Position numbers and translations under genes: made by a program | Assembly: GCA_025526935.1 (NCBI GenBank) | Contig: JAHLKD010000149.1 | Coordinates: 1-64,000, forward strand | Length of the DNA stretch: 64,000 nucleotides | Direction: 5' to 3' | From: Cladochytrium replicatum | Taxonomy: Eukaryota > Chytridiomycota > Chytridiomycetes > Cladochytriales > Cladochytriaceae | In this document: positions 34,592-45,367 of the stretch, in pieces | Layout of the letters: each line of letters begins with the position of its first letter | Position numbering within the stretch: the first letter of the stretch is position 1 | The notes under the pieces: generated by a model | The model's input: the letters and a program-made list of their open reading frames with translations, nothing else | Databases searched by the model: none | What the model was told of the DNA's origin: nothing

Positions 34592-35309
34592 GACCGCGAC
34601 CTCAAGAGGTTATGAAACGCTTGTCAAAATTTCCGGAAGGGAATCTGAGAAGTAAAGATCAGCTGCTGCAAGGAAGAAAACATTGATGCGGATCAGCTGA
34701 TTGCTCGAGTTCGTGATCTGCAAGCAATTGTCCTTGTTGACGAAGTATCTTTCCAGAACAATGTTATTGTTATGAGGTTCTGCGTGTGTGGTGGTCACCA
34801 AGCATGCAGATGCGATCATGTTGGCAACCATGTGCTGGTTTCACCGATCTTTGTGATCAACCTGCTTTCCCTTGAATAGCACAATTGGACATCATGGAAG
34901 AGAACTTCTAGATAACTTAAATGGGATTTTCTACATAAAATTCCTCCCTTTGCCTGATGATGATGTTAGGGTTTATTCTCAAGTTCGCAGCAGCTTCAAG
35001 CTTTTTTTGTGGTATACTTTCGCAAGCGGGCCTCCATCAGCGAGCAATACTGTGAGGACGCCACTTGGACGATACAGCTATGAATGCGAATGATATTTTG
35101 CGCTGAACGACTGTTGTCGTGGATTCCCCTTTCTTGCCATTGAGAAGCTTCGGAAAGGCGAACGAACACCGGCCCGAACGCCAATCAAAATGAGATGAAT
35201 CAAATTAACCTAAACAAGCAAATGGCGTACGAGGAAAAATAAGAATCGAAACTAGCCACTGGATATCAAACGACAATTCTTCATTGATGGGATGTAACGA
35301 GCTAAACAA

Positions 35310-36132
35310 TCACCATTGGTTTACGTGAATGAGCGCAAACCCATCGTAGCCTTTGCTTCCCACAGTCTGAATCGCAGTTGCAGTCACCTGCCCGCTATCC
35401 TTCGCAGCCGACACTTTCTCAAAGAATCCCTGCACTCCCCTCACTCTCGAATCCTCCGACGGGTTCCGCACGTTTCCGTTCCTGACGACGTTGTCCGCAA
35501 CGATCATCGTCGAGGGACGCGAAAGTAGTAGGGAAAGTTCAAAGTATTGCGGGTAAGCTGTGTTTTTTGAGCATTTAAGAATCTGAAAAAAAAATGTCAC
35601 GGATACTGGAACCTTACATTCTTTATCGGCATCGAGAAAGATGAAGTCAAAGGGCTCGACTTTTTCGTCGATCAGCTTTTGCATGACCTCGACTCCAGGG
35701 CCAACTTTGATCTCCACGAGTCCTGAGGAGATGTAACCCGCTCGCTCAAGATTCGTGCTCGCAACATCTGCATGTTTCTAGAAACTCGGCGTGCCTATCA
35801 ATGATGTTGTGCAAGACTGCCAGTCATGGTTGACGAACCTTTTCCAACTCGATTGTGACAACTTTGGCACCTGGGCGTCCCTCGACACCTTGTGCCAGAA
35901 ACAAAGTCGAATATCCCCCCAACGTGCCGACTTCCAACACCCTTTGTGCACGTGAACCCTTCACCAGGATCTCCAGCATGGTGCCTTGCAAAGTGGACAC
36001 ATTGATTTGCGGGAGAGAGGCCGAGTCTTGCTCCGCGAGCGATTCCTCCAGGTACTTGTTGGGGACGAGGAGGGTTGATCCCAGGTAAGCGTCGGTTTCG
36101 TCCCAGACAGTGTTTGACATTTCTGATGACAT
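35310..36132 (-). CDS. Class I SAM-dependent O-methyltransferase
   Basis: Three exons, 36132-35839, 35777-35618 and 35557-35310, in phase, give 233 residues. Other in-frame starts are at 36165 and 36120. The sequence follows the caffeoyl-CoA/catechol-type O-methyltransferase pattern: LQGTMLEILVKGSRAQRVLE leads to motif I (VLEVGTLGGYSTLFLA). Then come VVTIELEK (acidic residue for SAM ribose), FDFIFLDADKE (metal-binding acidic residues) and MIVADNVVRNGNV (Asp-Asn metal ligands). It would methylate a hydroxyl group of a small molecule using divalent metal; the substrate is unknown. Length matches the family (about 220-240). No targeting sequence is evident with the shorter starts. It lies 127 bp upstream, in coordinate terms, of the stop of the m-AAA protease gene on the same strand. 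Confidence 0.87.
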
Positions 36133-36259
36133 GTGTGGGATCGCAACTTGTTTAAAAAATAACACAGTGTGATTTCGGAACCGATCAAATCACACAATAT
36201 CGAGATGACGCACTTCTTGACGCATATTGACAACAGCAAAAAGTCTTTACGCTTTGTAT

Positions 36260-37421
36260 TTATTTGTCCCTCCCCGTGCTGCCAAACTGTCCCGGGATCT
36301 CACCATCCCCAAAGTACTCTTGGAACTTTGCGTGCTCTGCAAATGGTCTAGAAAACAACAAAGAGTGGTTAAACTGGATAAGAAGTGCAAATTTGTCAGC
36401 TCACCGTGGTCCGAGGATTGCAATCATGTCTTCTCGACCAAGCACTTCCTTCTCCAAAAGCACTGTAGCCACCTTGCCCACCAGATCCTTCTTCTCCTTC
36501 AACAGCGCCGTAGTCCTCTTATACGCGTCCGAAATAATCCTCCTCACTTCCTCGTCAATCAATTTCGCCGTCTCTTCTGAATACGGCTTTGACATCTGTC
36601 CCTCACGCTCCTCCGCACGTCCATAGCTCAATTGTCCCAATGCCCCCGACATTCCATACGTCATGACCTGCCCGTACGCCATCTTTGTCACTCGCTGCAA
36701 ATCGTCCTGCGCGCCCGTGGTGATGGACCCGAAAAAGATCTCTTCGGACACACGACCACCGAGCGCCATGCACATCTGGTCCAGAATCGCCTCGGTCGAA
36801 TGCAGGTACCGCTCCTCGGGGAGGTACTGCGCGTACCCGAGCGCGCCAACCCCGCGCGGGATGATAGAAACCTTGAGCAATGGGTGCGCATGTTCCAGGA
36901 ACCATCCAGCGACGGCGTGACCCGCTTCGTGGTGCGCAACTATCTTCTTCTCCTCGGGCGAAAGCACGCGTGACTTTTTTTCCAGACCCGCAATGACCCT
37001 CTCGATTGCAAGCTCAAAGTGCTTCTCAGTGACGTCTTTCGAGCCGTTGCGTGCTGCGATCAGAGCGCTCTCGTTGCAAACGTTTGCAATGTCCGCACCG
37101 GAGAATCCGGGTGTGAGCGCCGCGAGACGCTTGGAGAGGATTTTCAGGTCGGTGCCCTTGGCGATGCGGAGGGGTTTCAAGTGCACAAGGAATATGTCGA
37201 CGCGGCCTTTGATATCGGGCGCGTCGATGGCGATGTGGCGGTCGAAGCGGCCGGGACGGAGGAGTGCGGGGTCGAGAACGTCGGGACGGTTGGTGCCGGC
37301 GAGGACGACGACGTGCTCGGAGGAGCCGAAGCCGTCCATCTCGACGAGAAGTTGGTTGAGAGTGCTCTCGCGCTCGTCGTTACCGCCGGCGTATCCGCCA
37401 CGACCACGGGCTTTTCCGATG

Positions 37422-37453
<32 letters not shown>

Positions 37454-38862
37454 GGCGAGTTTCTTGGCGTTTGCAAAAAGATCCCGGACTCGTGAGGAGC
37501 CAACGCCCACAAACATCTCTACGAATTCGGATCCGGAAACGCTCAAAAAGGGAACACCGGCTTCGCCGGCAGTCGCTTTTGCGATCAACGTCTTACCAGT
37601 TCCAGGCGGACCTGACAAGATGGCACCTTTCGGGATCTTTGCGCCGAGCTGCTCGTACACCGAGGGGTCCTTGAGGAACTTTACAAACTCCATGATTTCC
37701 TCCTTTGCTTCGTCCATTCCTGCCACATCGCGGAACTTAACTTTCACATCCGTTTCCTGGTTGAAAAGCTTTGCCCTCGATTTCCCAATTCCAAAGAGAT
37801 TTCCCCCGCCTCCTCCGGATCCACCACCACCCATCGATCGCCTTGTAACCCACCACATCACGCCGACTAGAAGCAGAGTCGGTGCAAGGTTGAGCATCAC
37901 GTTGAGCGCAGATACTTCGCTCACATAGGAGACTGGGATGCGGTCCTTTGTGGGGATACCCAGTTCTCGCTGAGCGAGCTCCATGCTGCGTTCAAAGGAT
38001 TCAACGCTGCCGATGGTGAAATAGTATCGACTCGCTGGGGCCATACGCGAACCGGTGGAGCTCTGGGGAGCACCGGAAGTGGGATCTGTGCGGATGATAG
38101 GTGCATCGGAGCGGAGGTACACGCGCACAAGGGATTTGTTGACCACGACGAGGTGGGAAACGAGGCCTTTGTCGAGGAGCTGGTTTCGGAAATCGGCGTA
38201 GGTGATTTGCTGTTGGTTGCCTTGGGAGTTTGCGTACAGCTGGTAGAGAATGTACGCAACGGGCAATCCGTAGAGGAGGAGGTTGTTCATATTGAGCTGG
38301 ACACTGAAAACTTCCATGTTGGGTCCGGCATCCTTCCCCTTCTCCTTATTACTCCGTCGACCTGCAAGTGAAATTGACAAATTAATATCTAAATGATCAT
38401 AGAAAGCAACACAGCGTTACCTCTTGGCTCGTTGTCCTCGTCATCGTGGTCGTCTTGCCGCTTGGGATCGTCCTTGTCAGTATTCCTCGCCTCCTTATCC
38501 GATGCCTTATCTTCTTTCGCGGATGCCTTCGCATCCTTTTTATCACTCGTAGCCTTCACTTCATTCCCATCCTCGAGCGGCTTTTCCCCTTCCTTCTTTC
38601 CGGAATCAAAGAAATTCTCAAAGCCGGGAACCTTTGTCCTCTCCTCCCCATCGGACCTCTTCTTTGGTGGCGGTGTATCTGACGTTGTCGCCATCCATCG
38701 CTGGGGAAGAGAGGTCGACGGTAATTGCGGAAAGGTTCTGAGTGCGAGTACGGATGGTTGAGCGTAGTGGGTGAACGATCTGGATAGCGAGCGGGACAGA
38801 AGCGGCGAAGAAGCTTGTCTCAGATGAGACAGCATTCTGTAGGACGATTTTAGGGAATGCAT
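36260..38862 (-). CDS. Mitochondrial m-AAA protease subunit (Afg3/Yta10, FtsH family)
   Basis: Three exons, 38862-38421, 38361-36405 and 36347-36260, give 828 residues with phases agreeing. The Arg/Ser-rich N-terminus ([19 protein letters not shown]) is a likely mitochondrial presequence; upstream in-frame residues are not family-like. [13 protein letters not shown] and a charged linker precede two membrane helices ([38 protein letters not shown]) that flank the intermembrane-space domain. The AAA module has Walker A GPPGTGKT, Walker [11 protein letters not shown], and [19 protein letters not shown] in the second region of homology. The zinc-protease signature is HHEAGH. The last exon encodes [19 protein letters not shown], typical of Afg3-type C-termini. 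It would degrade misassembled inner-membrane proteins and mature selected substrates in the matrix-facing complex. Confidence 0.93.
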
Positions 38863-39124
38863 GGCCGGGTCGTGTCGATGGTTTCGTTGGGGGAAAGGGA
38901 TCTGAAAAGGACGTGGATCGTGCCGCGTTAGGGGGACGGAACACGTCAGCGAATAGGAACACAAAACAGAGAAAATTAGGAATACGGGATCATGGAATAA
39001 TGGATGCAGACCAAAAAGCTGTCGGAAGCACAACTATGAACGGAAAGGAGATTCCTCCAGCCGTAAATTAACAATTACTAAAGCATTTCATTATATAAAG
39101 TCAATTAAATTTTTAGAACTCACC
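38863..39124. other. Promoter-side region of the m-AAA protease gene
   Basis: This is the upstream region of the minus-strand protease gene and the 5' flank of tRNA-Glu. An AT-rich run just before the tRNA (39058-39118) is the only feature. No further gene is supported. Confidence 0.4.
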
Positions 39125-39196
39125 TCCTCATTGGTCCAGTGGCTAGGATCCCGCGCTTTCACCGCGGTGGCCGGGGTTCGATTCCCCGATGAGGAG
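39125..39196 (+). tRNA. tRNA-Glu (UUC)
   Basis: A 72-nt cloverleaf can be drawn by eye. The acceptor stem TCCTCAT pairs with ATGAGGA. The anticodon stem CCGCG/CGCGG holds the loop CTTTCAC with anticodon TTC. The T-arm is CCGGGGTTCGATTCCCCG and the D-loop includes GTCCAGTGGCTAGGAT. These are the usual A- and B-box positions for RNA polymerase III. A T run (TTTTCTTT) follows and can act as terminator. No intron. An identical copy lies inverted at 40022-40093. Confidence 0.95.
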
Positions 39197-40021
39197 TTTT
39201 CTTTAGACATTTCTATAAGGAGCCCATCTCTATAAGGAGGACTCCTTCTGTGCCACTCCCACATTCTCGAAGGTGTGATCTTCTGAATTGGCGCCTGAAG
39301 CTTTTCAATAATAGCTTTTCAATAATAACTTTTCGTACTACCTTGATTTGAGCAGTTATAAAATTCACTTTTCAGACATTTTGTGCTTGAAGTTAAGGTT
39401 AGCACAACTTCCTTTCACGATTTGGGTTTTCGAGAAAGGAGCAAGCGGCTCAAAGGCCATGTGAACAAGGTGGTTGGATATGAGGTGGTGATGGACGGAG
39501 TTACCCTCAGTTGGACTTCAATTTCAATGGCTTGACGGAAGTAAGTGCAGAACTGGGTGAGAACACGCTGAATGCAGGGCATTACTGATGGAAATCAACG
39601 CTTTAGTTTGATAGTGGCAGAATAGAAAACCAATTGCAGCTGTTGCCATGAGCATTTCCCTCAAAGATGAGAATGATTGTCGACACGAAAATAGGTTTCA
39701 ACCTTTTGGACAATTCGGAGGGGCAACAACCCAACAGCCGATATTCACTAGTTCAGCACGGCACATCTCAGAAAGGAGCAAGCTCAAAGCCATGGATGCA
39801 TTTGTGTTGTTGCATATATTTGGGGAGTAGCACTAAAACGAAACTCTTTCGGATTGCAATGAGCACCTTGATTCGTTTCTCGCTCATTGACCAAACAGAT
39901 AGAGAACAAAAAAAGAGCCCTATGCATTCTACTCATGATAAGATCTAGCGTCGCTGACTGATATATCTAACGCATTGTAACGCAGCTGTAACATTGCCTC
40001 TCCACACAACATTTACCAGAT
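39197..40021. other. Spacer between inverted tRNA-Glu genes
   Basis: No gene is supported. It contains small repeats: TAGCTTTTCAATAA in near-tandem around 39297-39330, CTATAAGGAG twice near 39212-39240, and a related AGAAAGGAGCAAG stretch at about 39434 and 39771. Together with the flanking tRNAs it would form the loop of an inverted repeat with 72-bp arms. Confidence 0.5.
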
Positions 40022-40093
40022 CTCTCCTCATCGGGGAATCGAACCCCGGCCACCGCGGTGAAAGCGCGGGATCCTAGCCACTGGACCAATGAG
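40022..40093 (-). tRNA. tRNA-Glu (UUC), inverted second copy
   Basis: The minus-strand sequence equals the tRNA at 39125-39196 across all 72 positions, with anticodon TTC and the same stems. The 3' flank on the minus strand starts GAGAGATC, without the T run of the first copy, so termination must be further away. On the other side, LINE-like sequence (AAAATAAATAATAATATTG) starts a few bases upstream of the tRNA 5' end. Confidence 0.94.
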
Positions 40094-40660
40094 GATACGA
40101 AAAATAAATAATAATATTGGCAAAAAAAATTTGTTTAGAGGTTTGTTTCAAGGTTCTGTTCTCAGTCCACTTCTCTATATCACTTTTCTTGATCCTCTAC
40201 CTGGGCTCCTCCGACCATTTGCCCCACCTATAACACTCTTTCATCCTGCCAAACCACGATATAATTCTTTTTTATTTGCAGATGATTTGGCCTTGTTTGC
40301 ACTTACTTTGGATTGTCAACCTAGCGAATCTTGCACCGTGGTATCTAGTTTTTCGTTGTCTCCATAAGATTTGGCTTCACTGTATGGGTCTGCCATTAGA
40401 AGTTTCTCCTCCAGACTCCCTCTTTGGCCCTGCATTTGTGGATCTTTAACGTTTTCTTTTTTCATTATTTATTACTCACCTGTTATTTTGGTACCTTAGC
40501 AGTATCTGACGGGTAGCCACAGGTTTGAGTTTACATTCTCTGTTTTGGTTAGGGTTAGTTACCCTATGTGCTGGTCCATGACCATCTTGTAAGGCACTTT
40601 TGGTTTTGTTTTTGTTATGTATTATATGTGCAAAATAAATAATAATATTGTTTAAAAAAA
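40094..40660 (+). mobile_element. LINE reverse-transcriptase fragment with 3' tail
   Basis: A frame starting about 40089 reads GLFQGSVLSPLLYITFLDPL and SFLFADDLALFA, the conserved QGS..SPLLY and FADD blocks of non-LTR reverse transcriptases. It then stops at about 40366. From about 40310 to 40660 follows non-coding sequence that recurs at 42390-42765 and ends in GTGCAAAATAAATAATAATA plus an A run, a typical LINE 3' end. The 5' end near the tRNA carries AAAATAAATAATAATATTGG, nearly the same tail, so a second truncated copy may lie between tRNA and fragment. Confidence 0.7.
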
Positions 40661-40794
<134 letters not shown>

Positions 40795-40869
40795 CAATGG
40801 CCCGCGCTCCGCTTGTCCCCACCATTGCCGCCTGTAAGGACTGCCTTGCTGGCTGTGACCCCACTACAC

Positions 40870-42050
40870 ATATCAGCCTTTGGGTCCTCAGCCTGTTGTC
40901 TTCTATCCGCCCACCTCTCTGCTGCTGGTTTCCCCTCCTGCTGATCTTCAGGCTCGTGTGGGTGATTTGACGACTGTGTACATTAAGGATATCATGAGAC
41001 AACGGCTTGGCTTTGTGTGTCCCATGCTGCGGGCTCTTTTGGGTGATGAGGTGGTGCGTGGTATCTGCCATATCAATTTTGTTGGTCTCAATATTGCTTC
41101 ATTCATCTGCATTTGCTCTACCGCAATTGCTCTCCGTGCGCACTTCTCCACCCAGGAAGCTTCCATGGACAAATCAAACCCTGACTTTCTTCGCTGAGCC
41201 TCTACTCTGCCTTTGGAGCAGCGGGAGGCTGCAGTCAGGGAAGTGGTCCACAAGGGATTATGCCATATCCTCAGCTCAGTTACTGATCCTGCTATTTTTT
41301 GTTGGGCGATTTCAATGCACGTTTTTTTGGCTACTGGTGATCTTTCTTCAAACTGTAGGGGTAGGTTGTTTGAGCAATTTACTTCTGCTGCTAGTTTCTC
41401 TCTAGTTAAGCATAACCCCACCTTTTCTACTCGCAATGACTCCATTATTGATTTGTTGTTTGTCAATCCTCTGCTTCAATGTGATCCTATTTCTTACATA
41501 GTTCATAGTTGTCTTGCCGATGACGAGTTTTTGCCTTGGGCTTCTGACCATTTTCCAGTTACACCTGTTTTATCTTTTGCTCCTCCCAATGCCAGCGCTC
41601 CCACTGCTGCTGCCACAAGCGTTGGGCTGCTTACCTGTTGCGCGAACCTGCTGTCTCTCAAGCAATGGAGGATGTGGGACATTTTTTTTTGATACCACCC
41701 TTGCTGATGTCAATGCTGCTCAGTCCAATTTTAGAAGCTCCCTCCCTTGCCCAAATGTCTGTGGATGTTGCACAGGGATGTATTGATTCTGCATTAGATA
41801 TTATTTTGTCCTTTGTTACTTCTTGCGCTGCTTGTGTCATTGGACCTTCCAGTTTAGTTCGTCGTCCCTGCCCTGCCATTGTTGCCACTGCATTTGGTGG
41901 CCTTGCGACGGAGCTACTTACTTGCGAGCATTTGAGCTGTCTCTTCCTGTGATGATCCTGATCCTGTTTTAGTTGAGTATTGTCACTTGGAGCGTGACCG
42001 GCTATCGCATGAGGGTGTGAAAGCTTTCGTACTTAATTTGACGAATTGAA
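40870..42050 (+). mobile_element. Decayed LINE: endonuclease region
   Basis: Pieces of an apurinic-type endonuclease, as found at the N-terminus of LINE ORF2, can be read in two frames. GDFNARFFGY is at about 41306. In a shifted frame come GRLFEQFTSAASFSLVKHNP, IIDLLFVNP and SDHFPV (up to about 41563). A linker similar to that before the reverse transcriptase follows (CVIGPSSLVRR, about 41835). Stops and shifts, including a TGA right after the GDFNARF strand, make it non-functional. It ends where it meets the repeated 3' tail. Confidence 0.65.
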
Positions 42051-42254
42051 TAGGCACATACCGATTTGTCAAATATATTTGTGCAAATCAAATATTTGTA
42101 AAGCATTTGACAAGTTGTCCTACAGGATGGCAGATCAAATATTTGGAAGTCAAATGGACTGTCTGGCATTTGACTGGAGAGTCAAATTAAATGAAGCAAC
42201 AAATAGTCACAAGTCAAATAAAGCCAAATCTTTGACTTGATTTGACTCGTGGCA

Positions 42255-42360
42255 GACCCTGCCAAAGTGCTGGTCAACAACCATCTTGTAAGGCACTTTC
42301 GGTGTTGTTTATTGTCTGGATTTTATGTGCAAAATAAACAAATAATATTCAAAAAAATTG
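42255..42360 (+). repeat. LINE 3'-end copy (short)
   Basis: AAGTGCTGGTCAACAACCATCTTGTAAGGCAC... ending TTATGTGCAAAATAAACAAA, AATATT and an A run resembles 40570-40655 and 42660-42765. It is a 5'-truncated 3' end of the same element family and lies just after the endonuclease remnant. Confidence 0.75.
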
Positions 42361-42389
42361 ATGTTGCAATTGATAAGCTTTGTCCACTT

Positions 42390-42765
42390 CGCATTCTCAA
42401 CCCAGCTAATCTTGCACTGTTGTAGATAGTTTTTGCTGTCTTCATAAGATTTGTCTTCACTGTATGGGTCTGCCATAAAAGATTTCTCTGCGAGACCCCC
42501 TCTTTCGTCGTGAGTTTGTGGGTCTGTAGTGTTTTTCCATTTCATTATTTGTTACTCACCTGTCATATGGCACTTTAGCAGTATCTGACGGGTAGCCACA
42601 GGTTCGATTTTACTTCCTCAGTTTTCCTTGAGTTGCTTTTCCCTTATGCTACGCGCTTCCCTATATGCTAGTACTCGACCATCTTCTGAGGCACTTCGGG
42701 TGTTGTTTATTTTTATGGATTGTATGTGAAAAATAAATAAATAACATTGTTCAAAAAAACATCCT
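42390..42765 (+). repeat. LINE 3'-end copy (long)
   Basis: Closely parallels 40310-40660 over about 370 bp. Shared blocks include TCACTGTATGGGTCTGCCAT, CAGTATCTGACGGGTAGCCA and the tail AATAAATAAATAACATTG plus an A run. Scattered substitutions show the copies are not recent. Confidence 0.78.
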
Positions 42766-45250
42766 TTTGCCAACTACATTCGCTATGTCAAATTGCCTGA
42801 GTCAACCCACCTCCTCCTGGCAGTCCTTTCCTGCATGACTTCTCTTCACTTCTGTTCTATGCTCTGCAGGCTCTCTCTCCTGCTGCTCTCTTCCTCTCTG
42901 TGTGCAGCAAATGGGTCTCAGCGGATCCCCCCCAGGCTGCTTGCAATTGCCCTCCGGTCTTTTTCATGTGATTCACTACATTTTAATTTGATTTGCTAGT
43001 GCTACATTAGCTACATTAGTTCTTCCATTGCAGAGTGGATCTGTTGTTCTTACTTTCTCCCCCTTATTCGTGAATATTTATATCTCTCAATTTCCTGACT
43101 TTGATATCTATGATCCTGCTTACCATAAGAATGCCTATTGTGCCTCTTCTCAAATTGTGTGCTGTACTCTTCTTCCTGATGCTGTTAACCGTCAATATGC
43201 CGTACTATGGCATAAACCATTAATTGCTTCTGTTCTTTACTTTCACCATTGTGTTCACCCTGATGACGCTTCAACTGTTGCGTTGCCTGATGGCTGACCT
43301 TCTTAGCGCTCCCACCATCTGCCTTGATATTCATACAACCCTTCGGCTCACACGCTACCTATGTGCTGCCTTTTATGTGTATTTGTTTACACTTGCATTT
43401 GGACTTGCACAAGTTGATGGTGTAGTAGTTGTAAACAGAAAGAAACACACTGTCCAAACATATTAATATAGTATATAATAAACAGGAAAGCAATTTTTTT
43501 AAGAAATGCACTGAACAGTTGATTGTGATCTTGTACAACCTGCCAAAATAGCAAAGTGAACCAGCCGGAAGAGGGCAGAGGTCGAAGAAGTCAACAGGAA
43601 CTGATTCCACACCCACTTGTTCAAAAACCCACACTCAAACTACAAAAAGCAGAAACTGCTACAAACCGATGAAAGGAAAATTGAACAAACTTGCTTACCG
43701 AACAATCGTTGGATACAGAGTCCTCCAGAGAAGGTGTGGGAGTGACAGACTAAACCATTGTAAGAACTGGAATGCAAAGATATTGTGCACACAATGTCCA
43801 AAAAGTTGCCTGAGAAAAGACCATATACGATGTCTGTGCAACCTGACTGTATAGACTTCCAGAGGAATGATGTAACATTGGAACCAACCATCCGCTGTGA
43901 GAGTCGCAAGCTTTGTTCATTCCCACTTGGTCATGAAGGGTTGTCCTTCTTCGGAGCTCATTCACTGCTTCTGGCTCCTCAAAAAAGTGATGGCTAGCAT
44001 GACACAGTGTGAACAGACGCGATGTGAAAAGATTCTTGGGAACAAATTTCCAGTTCACTGTCTATACTGCAGGAACACCTTGGAGAAGTCGAATGCAGAT
44101 AGGAGGAAAGCCTCTGTGAGTGAGGCAGAAGGCAGAGTTAATGGGAAGGAAAGCATAAACTGCGAATGTGCCAATTAGTGACAGTGTAATATTACAGAAA
44201 ACCTGTTGCGTTCCTGGATGGCGATTGCCAAAGCTCTCCAATTAGAACCGATCGAGTCTATCCAAATTGTTGCAAGAACATCAGAGTGTAGCCTGGAGCA
44301 AATAAGAGGAATGTTCATCTTGACAGAAAGTGCTAGGCTATGAAACGAGAAGCAAGATCAGAATCGCTTTTGTCAAATATCGAATGTTTGCCGCAAGTAC
44401 TGGAAGAGAATTGCACTCCAAGTTCCCATCCATAAACCAATCCCAAGTCCCATGATTGCAACTCCATCTTTGAGGAGCCAAAGCACGTAGATTGCCTTTG
44501 TGTGCCTCAAAAGCATGGACTGGGCAGCAGCAAATGGAGGAATCGTTGTGGAGCGTGAAAGCAGAATTAGGTAGGTAAAGTTGGCGAGAAAGCTGATGCC
44601 CGCAAAAGTGCACTGAGCTAGTCAGATATTTTTGCCTCAGTTTGTGATGGGGTGGAAGAAAGGTGAATCCCGCCTGGTACCTATGGATAATGTCAATGCG
44701 ATGGTTTGGTTGTTTAACGAGCCCGTCCACATTGTGGGCCTGTGTTACCTTCAATGCGATTGATTGTACATGAGCTCTCCATTCATGAAAAGCTCGACTT
44801 GTTGCATGCATGCTCCAGTCGATTTGCATGACTCTGAAGAAACAGTGTCAATACTTGTTGGTGAGCCTAATCGTACAACTCAGACACAAGGAACAGGTTG
44901 GATGACGAAAACACTGATAACATTACGGACCAAAAGTAATGGGATTCGGACGAGCAACCAGGTAAGCCAACCATTCCACTTTACGAAAATCGTGTCAGCG
45001 ATCTGATTAGCGAAGATTCCTCTTTCTGAGAGTTCTTGTGCCTTTCCTCCACGATCTCTTCCCATCGTTGCTCTCTTCCGCAATTCTGCTCTCATTCATG
45101 CTCGCTCCGCGCACAGCAAATTTCCAGGGTAACTCGCGCATCCTTACTGCAGGGTCCATTGTGCTCGTATGGCAATATGGAACGAACCTGCAATGCGGTA
45201 TTCGTGTGCATGAGATTGCAACTGGAATAATAATGGTAATACTAATATAC
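42766..45250. other. Repeat-derived region without supportable gene
   Basis: Only short frames occur and none gives a recognised domain with confidence. A minus-strand frame at 44338-44829 (163 codons; SICCCPVHAFEAHKG, SCNHGTWDWF) has a Cys/His arrangement slightly reminiscent of the C-terminal zinc motif of LINE ORF2, so this is likely further retroelement debris. The last 120 bp before 45368 should belong to the eRF3 promoter. Confidence 0.4.
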
Positions 45251-45367
45251 GCATGCCCTCCCCAGTAGTATTAACATTTCGTTTCTCCAAAAACTTTTCT
45301 TGTTTTCCACCGCGTTTTTCTTTCATTTTTCAACTTTTCGACCTCTCACCCAACCCAAACCAACAGA

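Noticed and set aside
40549-40566. TTAGGG-like string (GGTTAGGGTTAGTTACCC)
   Set aside because: Only one and a half telomere-type units inside the non-coding 3' part of a LINE; not a telomere tract.
44338-44829. 163-codon minus-strand frame as a gene
   Set aside because: No recognised domain, no supporting exons, located in retroelement debris; at most a LINE C-terminal remnant.
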